From Pseudomonas fulva 12-X (GTDB lineage Bacteria; Pseudomonadota; Gammaproteobacteria; Pseudomonadales; Pseudomonadaceae), in assembly GCF_000213805.1 (NCBI RefSeq), contig NC_015556.1:2728001-2792000 (forward strand): a stretch of 64,000 nt of DNA, in the 5' to 3' direction. The translations under genes and the position numbers were made by a program. The notes beneath the pieces were generated by a model. The model searched no databases. It was not told where the DNA came from and worked only from the letters and a program-made list of their open reading frames with translations. This document shows positions 19,898 to 28,255 of the stretch, in pieces; within the stretch, counting starts at the first letter, position 1; each line of letters opens with the position of its first letter.

Positions 19898-20312
19898 GCG
19901 TCGCTTTCTTCGTCATAGCAGTAATTTGCCGGTGGAGTTGAGGCCACGTCGCCACTCGGCCAGTGCCAACCAACGCCTGGACAACATCAGCCTCGGCGGT
20001 GCGGCCTGTCATTCGAGCCAGCCACTTGCCCAGGGCACTGCGGTCACGCTGCACATCCCCTTGCTGGGCGAACAGGCAGCCTACCCTGGTCAGGTGGCCT
20101 GGTGCACCCAGCAGGCAAACAGTTATCTGCTCGGCCTGACCTTCAGCGAACACGCGCCGGAATTGCGCGCGCATATGGTCGAGCAAGTCTGCCACCTCGA
20201 ACAGTATCGTCGCCACCGCGAACAACAGGCTGGTCAGCCACTGCCCCTAGAGCTGATCGCCGAGGAATGGCGCGAGCAGCGCCTGACTGTCTTTAAGTCC
20301 GCCAATCCCTAA
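19896..20312 (+). CDS. PilZ domain protein (probable c-di-GMP receptor)
   Basis: The 138-residue protein has the PilZ signature near the N-terminus: an arginine-rich stretch ELRPRRHSAS followed by DNISLGGAAC, matching the RxxxR and D/N-x-S-x-x-G elements that bind c-di-GMP. The rest is beta-rich up to about residue 100, then a helical tail. Single-domain PilZ proteins relay c-di-GMP to motility, exopolysaccharide or other outputs; the target is unknown here. GGAG lies nine bases before the ATG at 19896. The start codon overlaps that of the divergent thioredoxin-like gene. Confidence 0.85.
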   Translation: MRRFLRHSSNLPVELRPRRHSASANQRLDNISLGGAACHSSQPLAQGTAVTLHIPLLGEQAAYPGQVAWCTQQANSYLLGLTFSEHAPELRAHMVEQVCHLEQYRRHREQQAGQPLPLELIAEEWREQRLTVFKSANP

Positions 20313-20433
20313 ATTCCATTGTCTCGACCGGCGCTAACGCGCTAAGGTTCGGCTTCCCCGCTGTGCCCATACTGCTGTGCCCGCTGCACGGGGATCGCTG
20401 GCGGCCGGCTCCCGTGACCCGATGACACACCCG

Positions 20434-21522
20434 ATGAAAAGCACGATAGCTGATTTACCGATTAACGACCTGAACGTCGCCTCCAACGAAACCCTGATTA
20501 CCCCCGAGCAGATCAAGCTCGAGATTCCGCTGACCGAACTTGCCCAGCGCACCGTTTCAGCCGGCCGGCAAGTGGTACGCGACATTCTCGATGGCAAGGA
20601 TCACCGCCTGTTCGTCGTGGTCGGCCCCTGCTCCATTCACGACATCAAGGCTGCCCACGAATACGCCGAGCGCCTGAAGGTGCTCGCCGAAGAAGTCTCC
20701 GACACGCTGTACCTGGTCATGCGCGTGTACTTCGAGAAGCCGCGCACCACCGTCGGCTGGAAAGGCCTGATCAACGATCCGTACCTGGACGACTCCTTCA
20801 AGATTCAGGATGGCCTGCATATCGGCCGCAAGCTGCTGCTGGACCTCGCCGAGATGGGCCTGCCCACCGCCACCGAAGCCCTGGATCCGATTTCTCCGCA
20901 GTACCTGCAGGATCTGATCAGCTGGTCGGCCATTGGCGCGCGCACCACCGAATCCCAGACCCACCGGGAAATGGCCTCGGGCCTGTCCTCGGCGGTCGGT
21001 TTCAAGAACGGCACCGATGGCGGCCTCACCGTGGCCATCAATGCTCTGCAGTCGGTTTCCAGCCCGCACCGCTTTCTGGGTATCAACCAGCAAGGCGGCG
21101 TCTCCATCGTCACGACCAAAGGCAATGCCTACGGCCACGTGGTGCTGCGCGGCGGCAATGGCAAGCCGAACTACGACTCGGTGAGCGTGGCCATCTGCGA
21201 GCAGGAGCTGAAGAAAGCGTCGATCAAGCCGAACATCATGGTCGACTGCAGCCACGCCAATTCCAACAAGGATCCGGCGCTGCAGCCGCTGGTGATGGAC
21301 AACGTCGCCAACCAGATTCTCGAAGGCAACCAGTCGATCGTCGGCCTGATGGTCGAGAGCCACCTGGGCTGGGGCAACCAATCGATTCCCAAGGACCTCG
21401 ATCAGCTCAAGTACGGCGTCTCGATCACCGATGCCTGCATCGATTGGGAAAGCACCGAGAAGACTTTGCGCGCCATGCACGCCAAGCTCAAGGACGTGCT
21501 GCCCAAGCGCCAGCGTGGCTAA
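20434..21522 (+). CDS. 3-deoxy-7-phosphoheptulonate synthase (DAHP synthase, class I)
   Basis: This enzyme condenses PEP and erythrose 4-phosphate to DAHP, the first step of the shikimate pathway. Motifs are VVVGPCSIHD, EKPRTTVGWKGLINDP, the WSAIGARTTESQTHREMASG stretch, and the metal-binding DCSHANSNKDP. It is a type I enzyme like E. coli AroF/G/H; which aromatic amino acid inhibits it cannot be told, so no paralog letter is given. The ATG at 20434 (MKSTIADLPI, 362 residues) is favoured because homologs start near the DLPI segment; an ATG at 20422 and a GTG at 20377 are alternatives and none has a clear ribosome-binding site. Confidence 0.93.
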   Translation: MKSTIADLPINDLNVASNETLITPEQIKLEIPLTELAQRTVSAGRQVVRDILDGKDHRLFVVVGPCSIHDIKAAHEYAERLKVLAEEVSDTLYLVMRVYFEKPRTTVGWKGLINDPYLDDSFKIQDGLHIGRKLLLDLAEMGLPTATEALDPISPQYLQDLISWSAIGARTTESQTHREMASGLSSAVGFKNGTDGGLTVAINALQSVSSPHRFLGINQQGGVSIVTTKGNAYGHVVLRGGNGKPNYDSVSVAICEQELKKASIKPNIMVDCSHANSNKDPALQPLVMDNVANQILEGNQSIVGLMVESHLGWGNQSIPKDLDQLKYGVSITDACIDWESTEKTLRAMHAKLKDVLPKRQRG

Positions 21523-21535
21523 CGCCTGCACCAAG

Positions 21536-21564
21536 AAAAACGCCGAGCAACTGCTCGGCGTTTT
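21536..21564. terminator. Bidirectional terminator between DAHP synthase and GNAT genes
   Basis: CGCCGAG (21541-21547) pairs with CTCGGCG (21554-21560) with five A residues before and four T residues after. It lies 14 bases past the DAHP synthase stop. Confidence 0.88.
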
Positions 21565-21581
21565 CGTATCTGGTGCGCGGC

Positions 21582-21863
21582 TCAGTCCTGATCGGGCGAG
21601 CCCTCGCTGCGCTCCATATAGCGCTCCACATAGGAGCACGAGGCGATCACCGTGTAGCCCATGCTGTCTGCATACTCCAGCGCCGTCTTGGTCAGGGCGG
21701 CGGCGATGCCGCGACCACGCAGCGAATTGGGCACGAAGGTACGGTAGATATCCAGGGTCTGCTTGCCCAGATCCATATAAGAAAGGTAAGCGCGATCCCC
21801 ATCCACTGTGGTCTCGAACTGGTGACCTGCTAGGTCATGATGAATGGACAGTGGTTCGCTCAT
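21582..21863 (-). CDS. GNAT-like N-acetyltransferase (YjdJ/Gtn type, short)
   Basis: This 93-residue protein belongs to the small GNAT_acetyltr-like family. It contains the acetyl-CoA pyrophosphate-loop sequence VPNSLRGRGIAAALTKTALEYA followed by GYTVIASCSYVERYME. These proteins are about half the size of normal GNAT enzymes and their substrates are unknown. A GAGGAG lies upstream of the ATG at 21863; the longer frame to 21968 is unsupported. It converges on the DAHP synthase gene with a shared terminator. Confidence 0.88.
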   Translation of the reverse strand: MSEPLSIHHDLAGHQFETTVDGDRAYLSYMDLGKQTLDIYRTFVPNSLRGRGIAAALTKTALEYADSMGYTVIASCSYVERYMERSEGSPDQD

Positions 21864-22217
21864 TAGTGCTCCTCTCGGCTGGGCCAGACACGACATCCCC
21901 GGCAGGGCCTGCGTACATCCGGTAACAATAGGATATAAAGCCACTGTAAGCGGCAAAGGGCAAGGCAAAATCCTGAGCTTTCAACATTGCCATCGATCTT
22001 GCCGGTCGCCGGGTGAAAATCCTGTCAAACGACTGCATACATGATCGAATTTTGTACAGCTTTTACCGCTAGCGTATTAATTTTAGTGAAAAAAATGCGG
22101 AACCCTTGCCTGTCGTCCGTTTACTTACTAAAAGTTACAGGTAGTATGTACGCCGGCCATTTTCCGGGTTCGGGAAAAGGCTTCAATAAGCAAAAAACTG
22201 ACCCTAAGGGGAACACG
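21864..22217. other. AT-richer intergenic region upstream of oprI
   Basis: About 350 bases without a credible gene. The right half is clearly more AT-rich than its surroundings (around 22040-22140, including GTATTAATTTTAGTGAAAAAAA-like runs), consistent with an UP-element-like strong promoter region for oprI. The left part holds the GNAT gene's upstream region. Confidence 0.5.
22106..22134 (+). promoter_or_regulatory. Candidate sigma70 promoter of oprI
   Basis: TTGCCT (22106-22111) and TAAAAG (22129-22134) are separated by 17 bases and preceded by an A/T-rich stretch. Transcription would start about 75 bases before the oprI ATG. Confidence 0.4.
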
Positions 22218-22469
22218 ATGAACAACGTTCTGAAATTCTCTGCTCTGGCTCTGGCCGCAGTTCTGGCTACCGGTTGCAGCAGCGTCACCAAAGAAACCGA
22301 AGCTCGTCTGACTGCTACCGAAGACGCAGCAGCTCGCGCTCAAGCTCGTGCTGACGAAGCCTACCGCAAGGCTGACGAAGCGCTGGCAGCTGCTCAGAAG
22401 GCTCAGCAAACTGCTGACGAAGCCAACGAGCGTGCTCTGCGTATGCTGGAAAAAGCCAGCCGCAAGTAA
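22218..22469 (+). CDS. oprI: Major outer-membrane lipoprotein OprI
   Basis: This 83-residue Lpp-type lipoprotein begins [20 protein letters not shown], with the lipobox LATGC giving an N-terminal acylated Cys at residue 20. The mature part is a long alanine-rich heptad helix that trimerises and ends ASRK, the terminal lysine that can be linked to peptidoglycan. It is among the most abundant proteins of Pseudomonas. AAGGGG precedes the ATG at 22218. Codon choice is noticeably restricted (GCT, GAA, CGT), unlike its neighbours, as expected for a very highly expressed gene. A strong terminator follows. Confidence 0.97.
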   Translation: MNNVLKFSALALAAVLATGCSSVTKETEARLTATEDAAARAQARADEAYRKADEALAAAQKAQQTADEANERALRMLEKASRK

Positions 22470-22484
22470 TAGCCCCCGGGCAAT

Positions 22485-22513
22485 AAAAAGCCGGCTCTCG
22501 AGCCGGCTTTTTT
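22485..22513 (+). terminator. Terminator of oprI
   Basis: AGCCGGCT (22489-22496) pairs with AGCCGGCT (22501-22508, self-complementary) around CTCG and is followed by six T residues. A leading A run means it could also serve the convergent L,D-transpeptidase gene. Confidence 0.93.
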
Positions 22514-22568
22514 ATGTCTGCCTGAAATGTTGTACAGGCGCTCTCGCAAGCGCCCGTGCAACTGATGA

Positions 22569-23522
22569 TCAGAGACTCGGCGACTGTGCCTGAATGACCG
22601 CCTCGCGCGGCGAAGCGATCTCCACCGGCAGGCCGTCGTGGGCCGCCACCACTTCACGCACCACGTCCCAATCCAGGGTATCGGCGCTCAGGTCGCTACG
22701 GCGGATCAGCGCATTGACCACCTCGGTGTGGTGATCCACCGCCGGCTCATTCTCCTCGCCCAACGGCGTATGCGCTTCCAGATAAACCTTGCCGCCGCTA
22801 ACGCCGAACTTATACGGCTCGTTGACGATACGCACCGACGTGCCCACCGGCACCATGTCGGCCAGCTCGAGCACATTGTTGTTGAGCATGCGGAAGCAAC
22901 CGTGGCTCACACGCATGCCGATGCCGAACTTCTTGTTCGAGCCATGGATCAGGTAACCGGGCACCGACAGCGACATCTTGAAGGGCCCCAGCGGGTTGTC
23001 CGGGCCTGGCGGAACGACGCTCGGCAGCGGATCGCCATCGGCGGCATGCTCCTCACGAATCGACTGCGGCGGGTACCAGGCCGGGTTCGGCGTCTTGGCG
23101 GTGATGCGCGCCTGGGTTACCGGCGAGCTCCAGCCCTCACGACCGATCCCCAGCGGATAGGTGTAAACGACGTTCTGCCCCTTCGGGAAGTAGTACAGCC
23201 GGTACTCGGCCAGGTTGATCACGATGCCTTCGCGAGGGCCCGAAGGCAGAATGTAGCGCGTCGGCAGCACGATATCGGTGCCCTCACCCGGCAGCCAGGC
23301 ATCGACGCCCGGGTTGGCGGCGACCATCTCCAGATAGCCCAGATCGTTGGCCGTGCCGATGTCGGCGAATGTGTCCTCGTAGCGCGCCTTGATCACCTTG
23401 ATCTCGCCGACGATATCCTCACCGGGAGGCGGCAGGGGCAATTCCAGTGCGGTAGCGGAGCCGGCCACAAAGACGGCACACAACGACACACAGCGGGCAA
23501 CAGCTGAAACGCGCGGCGACAT
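22569..23522 (-). CDS. L,D-transpeptidase (YkuD/ErfK family)
   Basis: The 317-residue periplasmic enzyme has a signal peptide (about residues 1-26, ending SATALE). A LysM-like module of about 45 residues (ending GTDIVLPTRYILP) precedes a YkuD catalytic domain with the nucleophile motif IGMRVSHGCFRML. Enzymes of this type form 3-3 crosslinks or attach lipoprotein lysines to peptidoglycan. Its position beside oprI, a lipoprotein with a C-terminal lysine, makes it a plausible OprI-peptidoglycan ligase, which is inference. The ATG at 23522 has AAGG eight bases upstream; the longer frame to 23747 runs through the preceding intergenic region. Confidence 0.92.
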   Translation of the reverse strand: MSPRVSAVARCVSLCAVFVAGSATALELPLPPPGEDIVGEIKVIKARYEDTFADIGTANDLGYLEMVAANPGVDAWLPGEGTDIVLPTRYILPSGPREGIVINLAEYRLYYFPKGQNVVYTYPLGIGREGWSSPVTQARITAKTPNPAWYPPQSIREEHAADGDPLPSVVPPGPDNPLGPFKMSLSVPGYLIHGSNKKFGIGMRVSHGCFRMLNNNVLELADMVPVGTSVRIVNEPYKFGVSGGKVYLEAHTPLGEENEPAVDHHTEVVNALIRRSDLSADTLDWDVVREVVAAHDGLPVEIASPREAVIQAQSPSL

Positions 23523-23580
23523 GCAGAAAACCTTCGAGGTGGTAAGGGATATGGGAGGTGATTGTATACCGTGGCGCCGT

Positions 23581-23862
23581 TCAGCGCCCCGGCCACGCGG
23601 GCCGATCACCACGGCGCTGAGCCTCGAGCGTGGCCAGGCAGGCGCGGCACAGACGGCGGTCCTGCAACATCGGCCGTTCCAGGTCGCGCCATAGTGGCTG
23701 CGCGGGCAGCAGGCCACCGCACAGGGTGCGATCGGCGTACCCGCCAAGCTCCAGCTGACGGGCGACCAGGTGCACCTTCACTTCACGGCAGGCGAACAGG
23801 TCCAGCTGCTCGTCCGGCTCGATCAGTTGGTAGGCATACAGGGACCAGACGGGTCGCAACAT
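23581..23862 (-). CDS. Small conserved hypothetical protein, cysteine-containing
   Basis: This is a 93-residue protein of unknown function, starting MLRPVWSLYAYQLIEPDEQ with GGAG seven bases before the ATG at 23862. It has a CRAC pair near residue 71-74 (DRRLCRACLATLE) plus two further cysteines (FACREV and TLCGGLLP), so metal binding is possible. It ends 58 bases before the L,D-transpeptidase start on the same strand and is probably co-transcribed. No signal peptide or membrane segment is seen. Confidence 0.7.
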   Translation of the reverse strand: MLRPVWSLYAYQLIEPDEQLDLFACREVKVHLVARQLELGGYADRTLCGGLLPAQPLWRDLERPMLQDRRLCRACLATLEAQRRGDRPAWPGR

Positions 23863-23920
23863 TGGGGGCTCCAGAGCGGGGGCGCCACATTAGCGGAAAC
23901 ACCGTCAGCGGAAAAGCCCG

Positions 23921-24526
23921 TTACAGCAATGGCTTGAGGGTCGGCCAGACATTCTCCAGCAACTGCGGCTGGGCCGCCACGGCGGGATGTACGCCGTCAT
24001 CCTGCATCAGGCTGGCAACGCCACCGACCCCATCGAGAAGAAAGGGCACCAGCGGCACCTTTTTATCGGCAGCAAGATCGCCGTACACCTTGGCGAAGGC
24101 AGTGGTGTAGCGCTCGCCATAATTGGGCGGAATGCGCATGCCCAGCAGCAGCACCTTGGCACCGGCATTGCGGGAAGCATCGATCATCGAGGCAAGATTC
24201 TGTTGCAATTGGCTCGGTGGTAAACCGCGTAGGCCATCGTTACCACCCAGCTCGACGATCACCACCTCGGGCTTGTGCTCGGTGAGCAGCGCAGGCAGCC
24301 GCGCCGCGCCGCCAGCGCTGGTGTCGCCGCTAATCGAGGCGTTCACCAACTGATGCTCGAAACCCTCCTCGCGCATGCGCTCGTCGAGCAGGTGAACCCA
24401 GCCTTGCTGGGTATCCATGCCAAAAGCGGCGCTGATACTATCGCCGACGACCAGCACGGTCCCCGCCTGCGCCATCTGCCCTATCAGCAGCAGGCCGAGC
24501 ATGGCCCCCTTCACTATCGCACGCAT
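23921..24526 (-). CDS. tesA: Arylesterase / acyl-CoA thioesterase TesA (SGNH hydrolase)
   Basis: The 201-residue periplasmic GDSL-type esterase has a signal peptide ending MAQAG. Block I is VLVVGDSISAAFGM (Ser nucleophile), block III VIVELGGNDGLRG and block V DGVHP with the catalytic Asp/His pair. It matches TesA/EstP1, active on short acyl esters and thioesters. The ATG at 24526 with AGGA six bases upstream is chosen; an ATG at 24538 would add four residues and overlap the start codon of the divergent ABC gene. This divergent pairing of tesA with ybbA-ybbP is conserved in many proteobacteria. Confidence 0.93.
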   Translation of the reverse strand: MRAIVKGAMLGLLLIGQMAQAGTVLVVGDSISAAFGMDTQQGWVHLLDERMREEGFEHQLVNASISGDTSAGGAARLPALLTEHKPEVVIVELGGNDGLRGLPPSQLQQNLASMIDASRNAGAKVLLLGMRIPPNYGERYTTAFAKVYGDLAADKKVPLVPFLLDGVGGVASLMQDDGVHPAVAAQPQLLENVWPTLKPLL

Positions 24527-24536
24527 CGGATTCCTC

Positions 24537-25220
24537 ATGAGCTCAAGCATTCTGTCTGCGCAGAACCTTAACAAAGTGGTTTCCAGCGCGGAAGGCGAGT
24601 TGACCATCCTGCACGACCTGTCACTGGAACTGGAGAAAGGCGGCAGCCTGGCCATCGTCGGCAGCTCGGGATCCGGCAAGTCCACCCTCCTCGGCCTGCT
24701 GGCCGGCCTCGACCTGCCCAGCAGCGGGCGCATCCTGCTGGCCGGCAACGACCTGGGCAGCCTCGATGAAGACGCCCGTGCTCGGGTTCGCGCCGAGCAC
24801 GTGGGATTCGTGTTCCAGTCCTTCCAGCTGCTCGACAGTCTCAATGCGCTGGAGAACGTGATGCTGCCACTGGAGCTGGAAGGCCGCAGCGATGCCCGCC
24901 AGCGCGCCACCGAACTGCTTGAACGCGTCGGCCTGGGCGCGCGCTTGAGCCACACGCCGCGCCAGCTCTCCGGAGGCGAGCAGCAACGCGTCGCCATCGC
25001 CCGGGCCTTTGCCGCCGATCCCGATGTGCTGTTCGCCGATGAGCCGACCGGTAACCTGGACACCCACACCGGCGAGCGCATCAGTGATCTGCTGTTCGAG
25101 CTCAACCAGGAACGCGGCGCGACCCTCGTACTGGTAACCCATGACGAACGCTTGGCTGCGCGCTGCCAGCGCGCCATCCGCCTGGAGGCCGGCCACCTGG
25201 TGGCAGCGGTGAACGCCTGA
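24537..25220 (+). CDS. ybbA: ABC transporter ATP-binding protein (YbbA type)
   Basis: This 227-residue ATPase has Walker A GSSGSGKST, signature LSGGEQQRVAIARA and Walker B DVLFADEPTGNLD. It is of the LolD/MacB-like class that works with FtsX-type permeases. The ATG at 24537 (MSSSILSAQNLNKVV) is used; the longer frame to 24417 lies over tesA. It overlaps the permease by one base (TGATG). With YbbP it forms a putative mechanotransmission or lipophilic-substrate exporter, tightly linked to the divergent tesA gene. Confidence 0.95.
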   Translation: MSSSILSAQNLNKVVSSAEGELTILHDLSLELEKGGSLAIVGSSGSGKSTLLGLLAGLDLPSSGRILLAGNDLGSLDEDARARVRAEHVGFVFQSFQLLDSLNALENVMLPLELEGRSDARQRATELLERVGLGARLSHTPRQLSGGEQQRVAIARAFAADPDVLFADEPTGNLDTHTGERISDLLFELNQERGATLVLVTHDERLAARCQRAIRLEAGHLVAAVNA

Positions 25221-27724
25221 TGCGCAACCTGTCCTTTGCAAGCCTGCTGTCACTGGCGGGCCGCCAGCTCCTGCGCGATGCACGCTCGGGCGAGTTGCGC
25301 GTGCTGTTCTTCGCGCTATTGATCGCGGTCGCCTCCAGCACCGCGATCGGCTATTTCGGCGCTCGCTTGAACGAAGGCATGAGCCTGCGCGCCACCGAGT
25401 TTCTCGGCGCCGACCTGATTCTGCGGGGCAGCGCCCCGGCCGAACCCGCACAGATCGATGCTGGCACCGGGCGTGGTCTGCAGCACGCCCAGGTCGTCGA
25501 GTTCTCCAGCGTGATCGCCAGCGAAGCCGGCATCCAGCTGGCCAGCGTGAAGGCTGCCGGCAACGGCTACCCGCTGCGCGGCCAACTCAAGAGCGCTGCC
25601 GCACCCTATAGCAAAGAAACCGTCAGCGCTGGCCCTGGGCCCGGCGAAGTGTGGGCCGAGTCGCGCCTGCTGGTAGCGCTGGATCTGAAAGTGGGCGACG
25701 AGATCGAAGTCGGCGCCAAGAAGCTGCGCCTCACCCGGGTACTGACCTACCTGCCGGATGAAGCCGGCGACTTCTACAGCCTGACGCCCCACGTGCTGAT
25801 GCACCTCGACGACCTGCCGGCCACCCGCGTGGTGCAGCCGGGCAGCCGGGTGCGCTATATCGAGCAGTGGAACGGGCCGAGCGATGCCCTGGCCAGCTAT
25901 CGGCAGGCTATCGAACCGGGCCTGGCCGCCCACCAGCGCTTCGATGACGCCCGCGATGGCAGCCGCCGCGTCGGCGGTGCGCTGGATCGCGCCGAGCGTT
26001 ACCTGAATCTCGCCAGCCTGGCCGCCGTGCTGCTGGCCGGCGTCGCCGTCGCCCTGTCGGCAGCGCGCTTTGCCAGCCGCCGTTTCGACGCCAGCGCCCT
26101 GTTGCGCTGCCTGGGTCTCTCGCGCCGACAGGCGCTGAGCCTGTTCGGCCTGCAATTGGCGATCCTCGGTTTAGTGGCCAGCTTCGCCGGCGCACTGCTC
26201 GGCTGGCTGGCCCAGCAGACGTTGTTCCACCTGCTGCAAGGCCTACTGCCCGCACAGATCCCGGCCGGCGGCATAACGCCGGCGCTGGCCGGTATCGCCA
26301 CCGGACTGGTGGCCCTGGCCGGCTTCGCCCTGCCGCCACTGGCGGCCTTAGGCCGCGTGCCCCCGCTGCGCGTGCTGCGCCGCGACATGCTGCCGGTGCC
26401 CGCCAGCTCCTGGCTGGTCTACGGCACCGCCCTGCTCGCCCTGGGGCTGATCATGTGGCGCCTGAGCCTGGACCTGACCTTGACCCTGGCCCTGCTCGGC
26501 GGCGGGTTGGTCACCGCCCTGCTGCTGGGCGGTCTGATGCTGCTCGGCCTGCAGAGTCTGCGCCGCCTGCTGGCGCGCGCTGCGCTGCCATGGCGCCTGG
26601 GTCTTGGTCAGTTGCTGCGTCGCCCGCTGGCCGCGGCCGGGCAATCCTTGGCCTTCGGCCTCATCCTCCTGGCCATGGCGCTGATCGCCCTGCTGCGCGG
26701 CGAGCTGCTGGACAACTGGCAGGAACAGCTGCCGGCCGATGCGCCCAATCATTTCGCCCTGAACATCCTGCCCGCCGAGCGTGATGCTTTCGCCGAGCGC
26801 CTGGCGCAGCTTTCTCCCCATCCCGCGCCGTTGTATCCCGTGGTGCCGGGCCGCCTGACCCAGGTCAATGGCGAGCCGGTTCGCCAGTACGTCACCGAGG
26901 ACTCGCGTGGCGAGCGGGCCGTGCGCCGCGACCTGAGTCTGACCTGGAGCGCCGACCTGCCGGACGGCAACACCCTGACGGCTGGCCAGTGGTGGACGGG
27001 CGACCAATCCCGTGAGCTACCCGGTGTGTCGGTAGAAGACGAACTGGCGCAGAGCCTGCACATCAAGCTCGGCGACCGGCTGACCTTCAACGTCGGCGGC
27101 GTCGATCGCGATGCAGTGGTCAGCAACCTGCGCACGGTGGACTGGAACAACTTCCAGCCCAACTTCTTCATGATCTTCGAGCCCGGCACCCTCAAGGACC
27201 TGCCGGTGACCTACCTGACCAGCTTCTACCTGCCACCGCAGCACGAGCAGCAACTGGTGGAGCTGTCGCGGGCCTTCCCGTCGGTATCGCTGCTGCAGGT
27301 AGAGGCGATCCTCAACCAGCTGCGCAGCATCCTCGCCCAGGTCACCATCGCCATCGAGTTCGTGTTGCTGTTCGTGCTGGCGGCGGGCCTTGCGGTATTG
27401 TTCGCCGGCTTGCAATCGACGCTGGACGAGCGCATCCACCAGGGCGCTCTGCTGCGCGCCCTTGGCGCCGAGCGCCGCTTGCTGGTGCAGGCCAGGCGCG
27501 CCGAATTCGGCCTGCTCGGCGCGGCCAGCGGCCTGCTGGCAGCCCTGGGCTGCGAGCTGGTGAGCTTTCTGATCTACCGCTACGCCTTCCAGATAGCCTG
27601 GCAACCGCATCCCTGGTTGCTGTTGCTGCCACTGATCGGCGCCCTGCTGGTCGGCTTCGCCGGTGTGCTCGGCACGCGCCGCGCGCTCAACGCCAGCCCG
27701 CTCACCGTTCTGCGCGAGGGTTGA
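25220..27724 (+). CDS. ybbP: FtsX-like ABC transporter permease (YbbP type)
   Basis: This is an 834-residue inner-membrane permease with the double FtsX arrangement of YbbP. An N-terminal helix (about residue 25-45) is followed by a periplasmic MacB-like domain, a central block of transmembrane helices (about 265-500), a second large periplasmic domain and a C-terminal block of three helices (about 705-825). It is translationally coupled to the ATPase. The substrate is unknown; an association with lipid or ester handling is suggested only by the tesA neighbour. The length matches the family and no frameshift is seen. Confidence 0.93.
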   Translation: MRNLSFASLLSLAGRQLLRDARSGELRVLFFALLIAVASSTAIGYFGARLNEGMSLRATEFLGADLILRGSAPAEPAQIDAGTGRGLQHAQVVEFSSVIASEAGIQLASVKAAGNGYPLRGQLKSAAAPYSKETVSAGPGPGEVWAESRLLVALDLKVGDEIEVGAKKLRLTRVLTYLPDEAGDFYSLTPHVLMHLDDLPATRVVQPGSRVRYIEQWNGPSDALASYRQAIEPGLAAHQRFDDARDGSRRVGGALDRAERYLNLASLAAVLLAGVAVALSAARFASRRFDASALLRCLGLSRRQALSLFGLQLAILGLVASFAGALLGWLAQQTLFHLLQGLLPAQIPAGGITPALAGIATGLVALAGFALPPLAALGRVPPLRVLRRDMLPVPASSWLVYGTALLALGLIMWRLSLDLTLTLALLGGGLVTALLLGGLMLLGLQSLRRLLARAALPWRLGLGQLLRRPLAAAGQSLAFGLILLAMALIALLRGELLDNWQEQLPADAPNHFALNILPAERDAFAERLAQLSPHPAPLYPVVPGRLTQVNGEPVRQYVTEDSRGERAVRRDLSLTWSADLPDGNTLTAGQWWTGDQSRELPGVSVEDELAQSLHIKLGDRLTFNVGGVDRDAVVSNLRTVDWNNFQPNFFMIFEPGTLKDLPVTYLTSFYLPPQHEQQLVELSRAFPSVSLLQVEAILNQLRSILAQVTIAIEFVLLFVLAAGLAVLFAGLQSTLDERIHQGALLRALGAERRLLVQARRAEFGLLGAASGLLAALGCELVSFLIYRYAFQIAWQPHPWLLLLPLIGALLVGFAGVLGTRRALNASPLTVLREG

Positions 27725-27757
27725 TAAACTGCGCATCCGCCACAGTCAGAGCCGAGC

Positions 27758-28255
27758 ATGAGCCGATACCGTCCTCCCCGCGCCGCGGGAACGCCCCTGA
27801 TCACCCCGCAAGGTGAGGCGCGCCTGCGCGCCGAACTGCACGAGCTCTGGCACGTGCGCCGGCCCGAAGTGACCCGCTCGGTCAGTGAAGCGGCGGCTCA
27901 GGGTGATCGCTCGGAGAACGCGGAGTACACCTACGGCAAGAAGATGCTGCGCGAGATCGACAGCCGCGTGCGCTTTCTGACCAAGCGGCTGGAAAAGCTC
28001 AAGGTAGTGGACAGCCGCCCAAGCGACCCGGACAAGGTGTACTTCGGCGCCTGGGTCACGGTGGAAGACGAAGACGGCGTTGGGGCGCGCTACCGCATCG
28101 TCGGCCCCGACGAGCTCGACCTCAAACAGAACCTGATCAGCATCGACTCGCCCCTGGCCCGCGCCCTGGTCGGCAAGGGTCTGGATGCCGAAGTGCGGGT
28201 GCAGACGCCGACCGGCGACAAGTACTGGTACATCGTCGCCATCGATTACCCCTAA
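27758..28255 (+). CDS. greB: Transcription elongation factor GreB
   Basis: The 165-residue protein begins [20 protein letters not shown], with the GreA/B coiled-coil tip segment [23 protein letters not shown] and the C-terminal FKBP-like domain containing [14 protein letters not shown]. It rescues backtracked RNA polymerase by stimulating transcript cleavage. The basic, longer N-terminus and [16 protein letters not shown] favour GreB over GreA. The TAA stop codon at 28253-28255 forms one of two TAA copies that flank the adjacent MITE-like repeat. Confidence 0.95.
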   Translation: MSRYRPPRAAGTPLITPQGEARLRAELHELWHVRRPEVTRSVSEAAAQGDRSENAEYTYGKKMLREIDSRVRFLTKRLEKLKVVDSRPSDPDKVYFGAWVTVEDEDGVGARYRIVGPDELDLKQNLISIDSPLARALVGKGLDAEVRVQTPTGDKYWYIVAIDYP

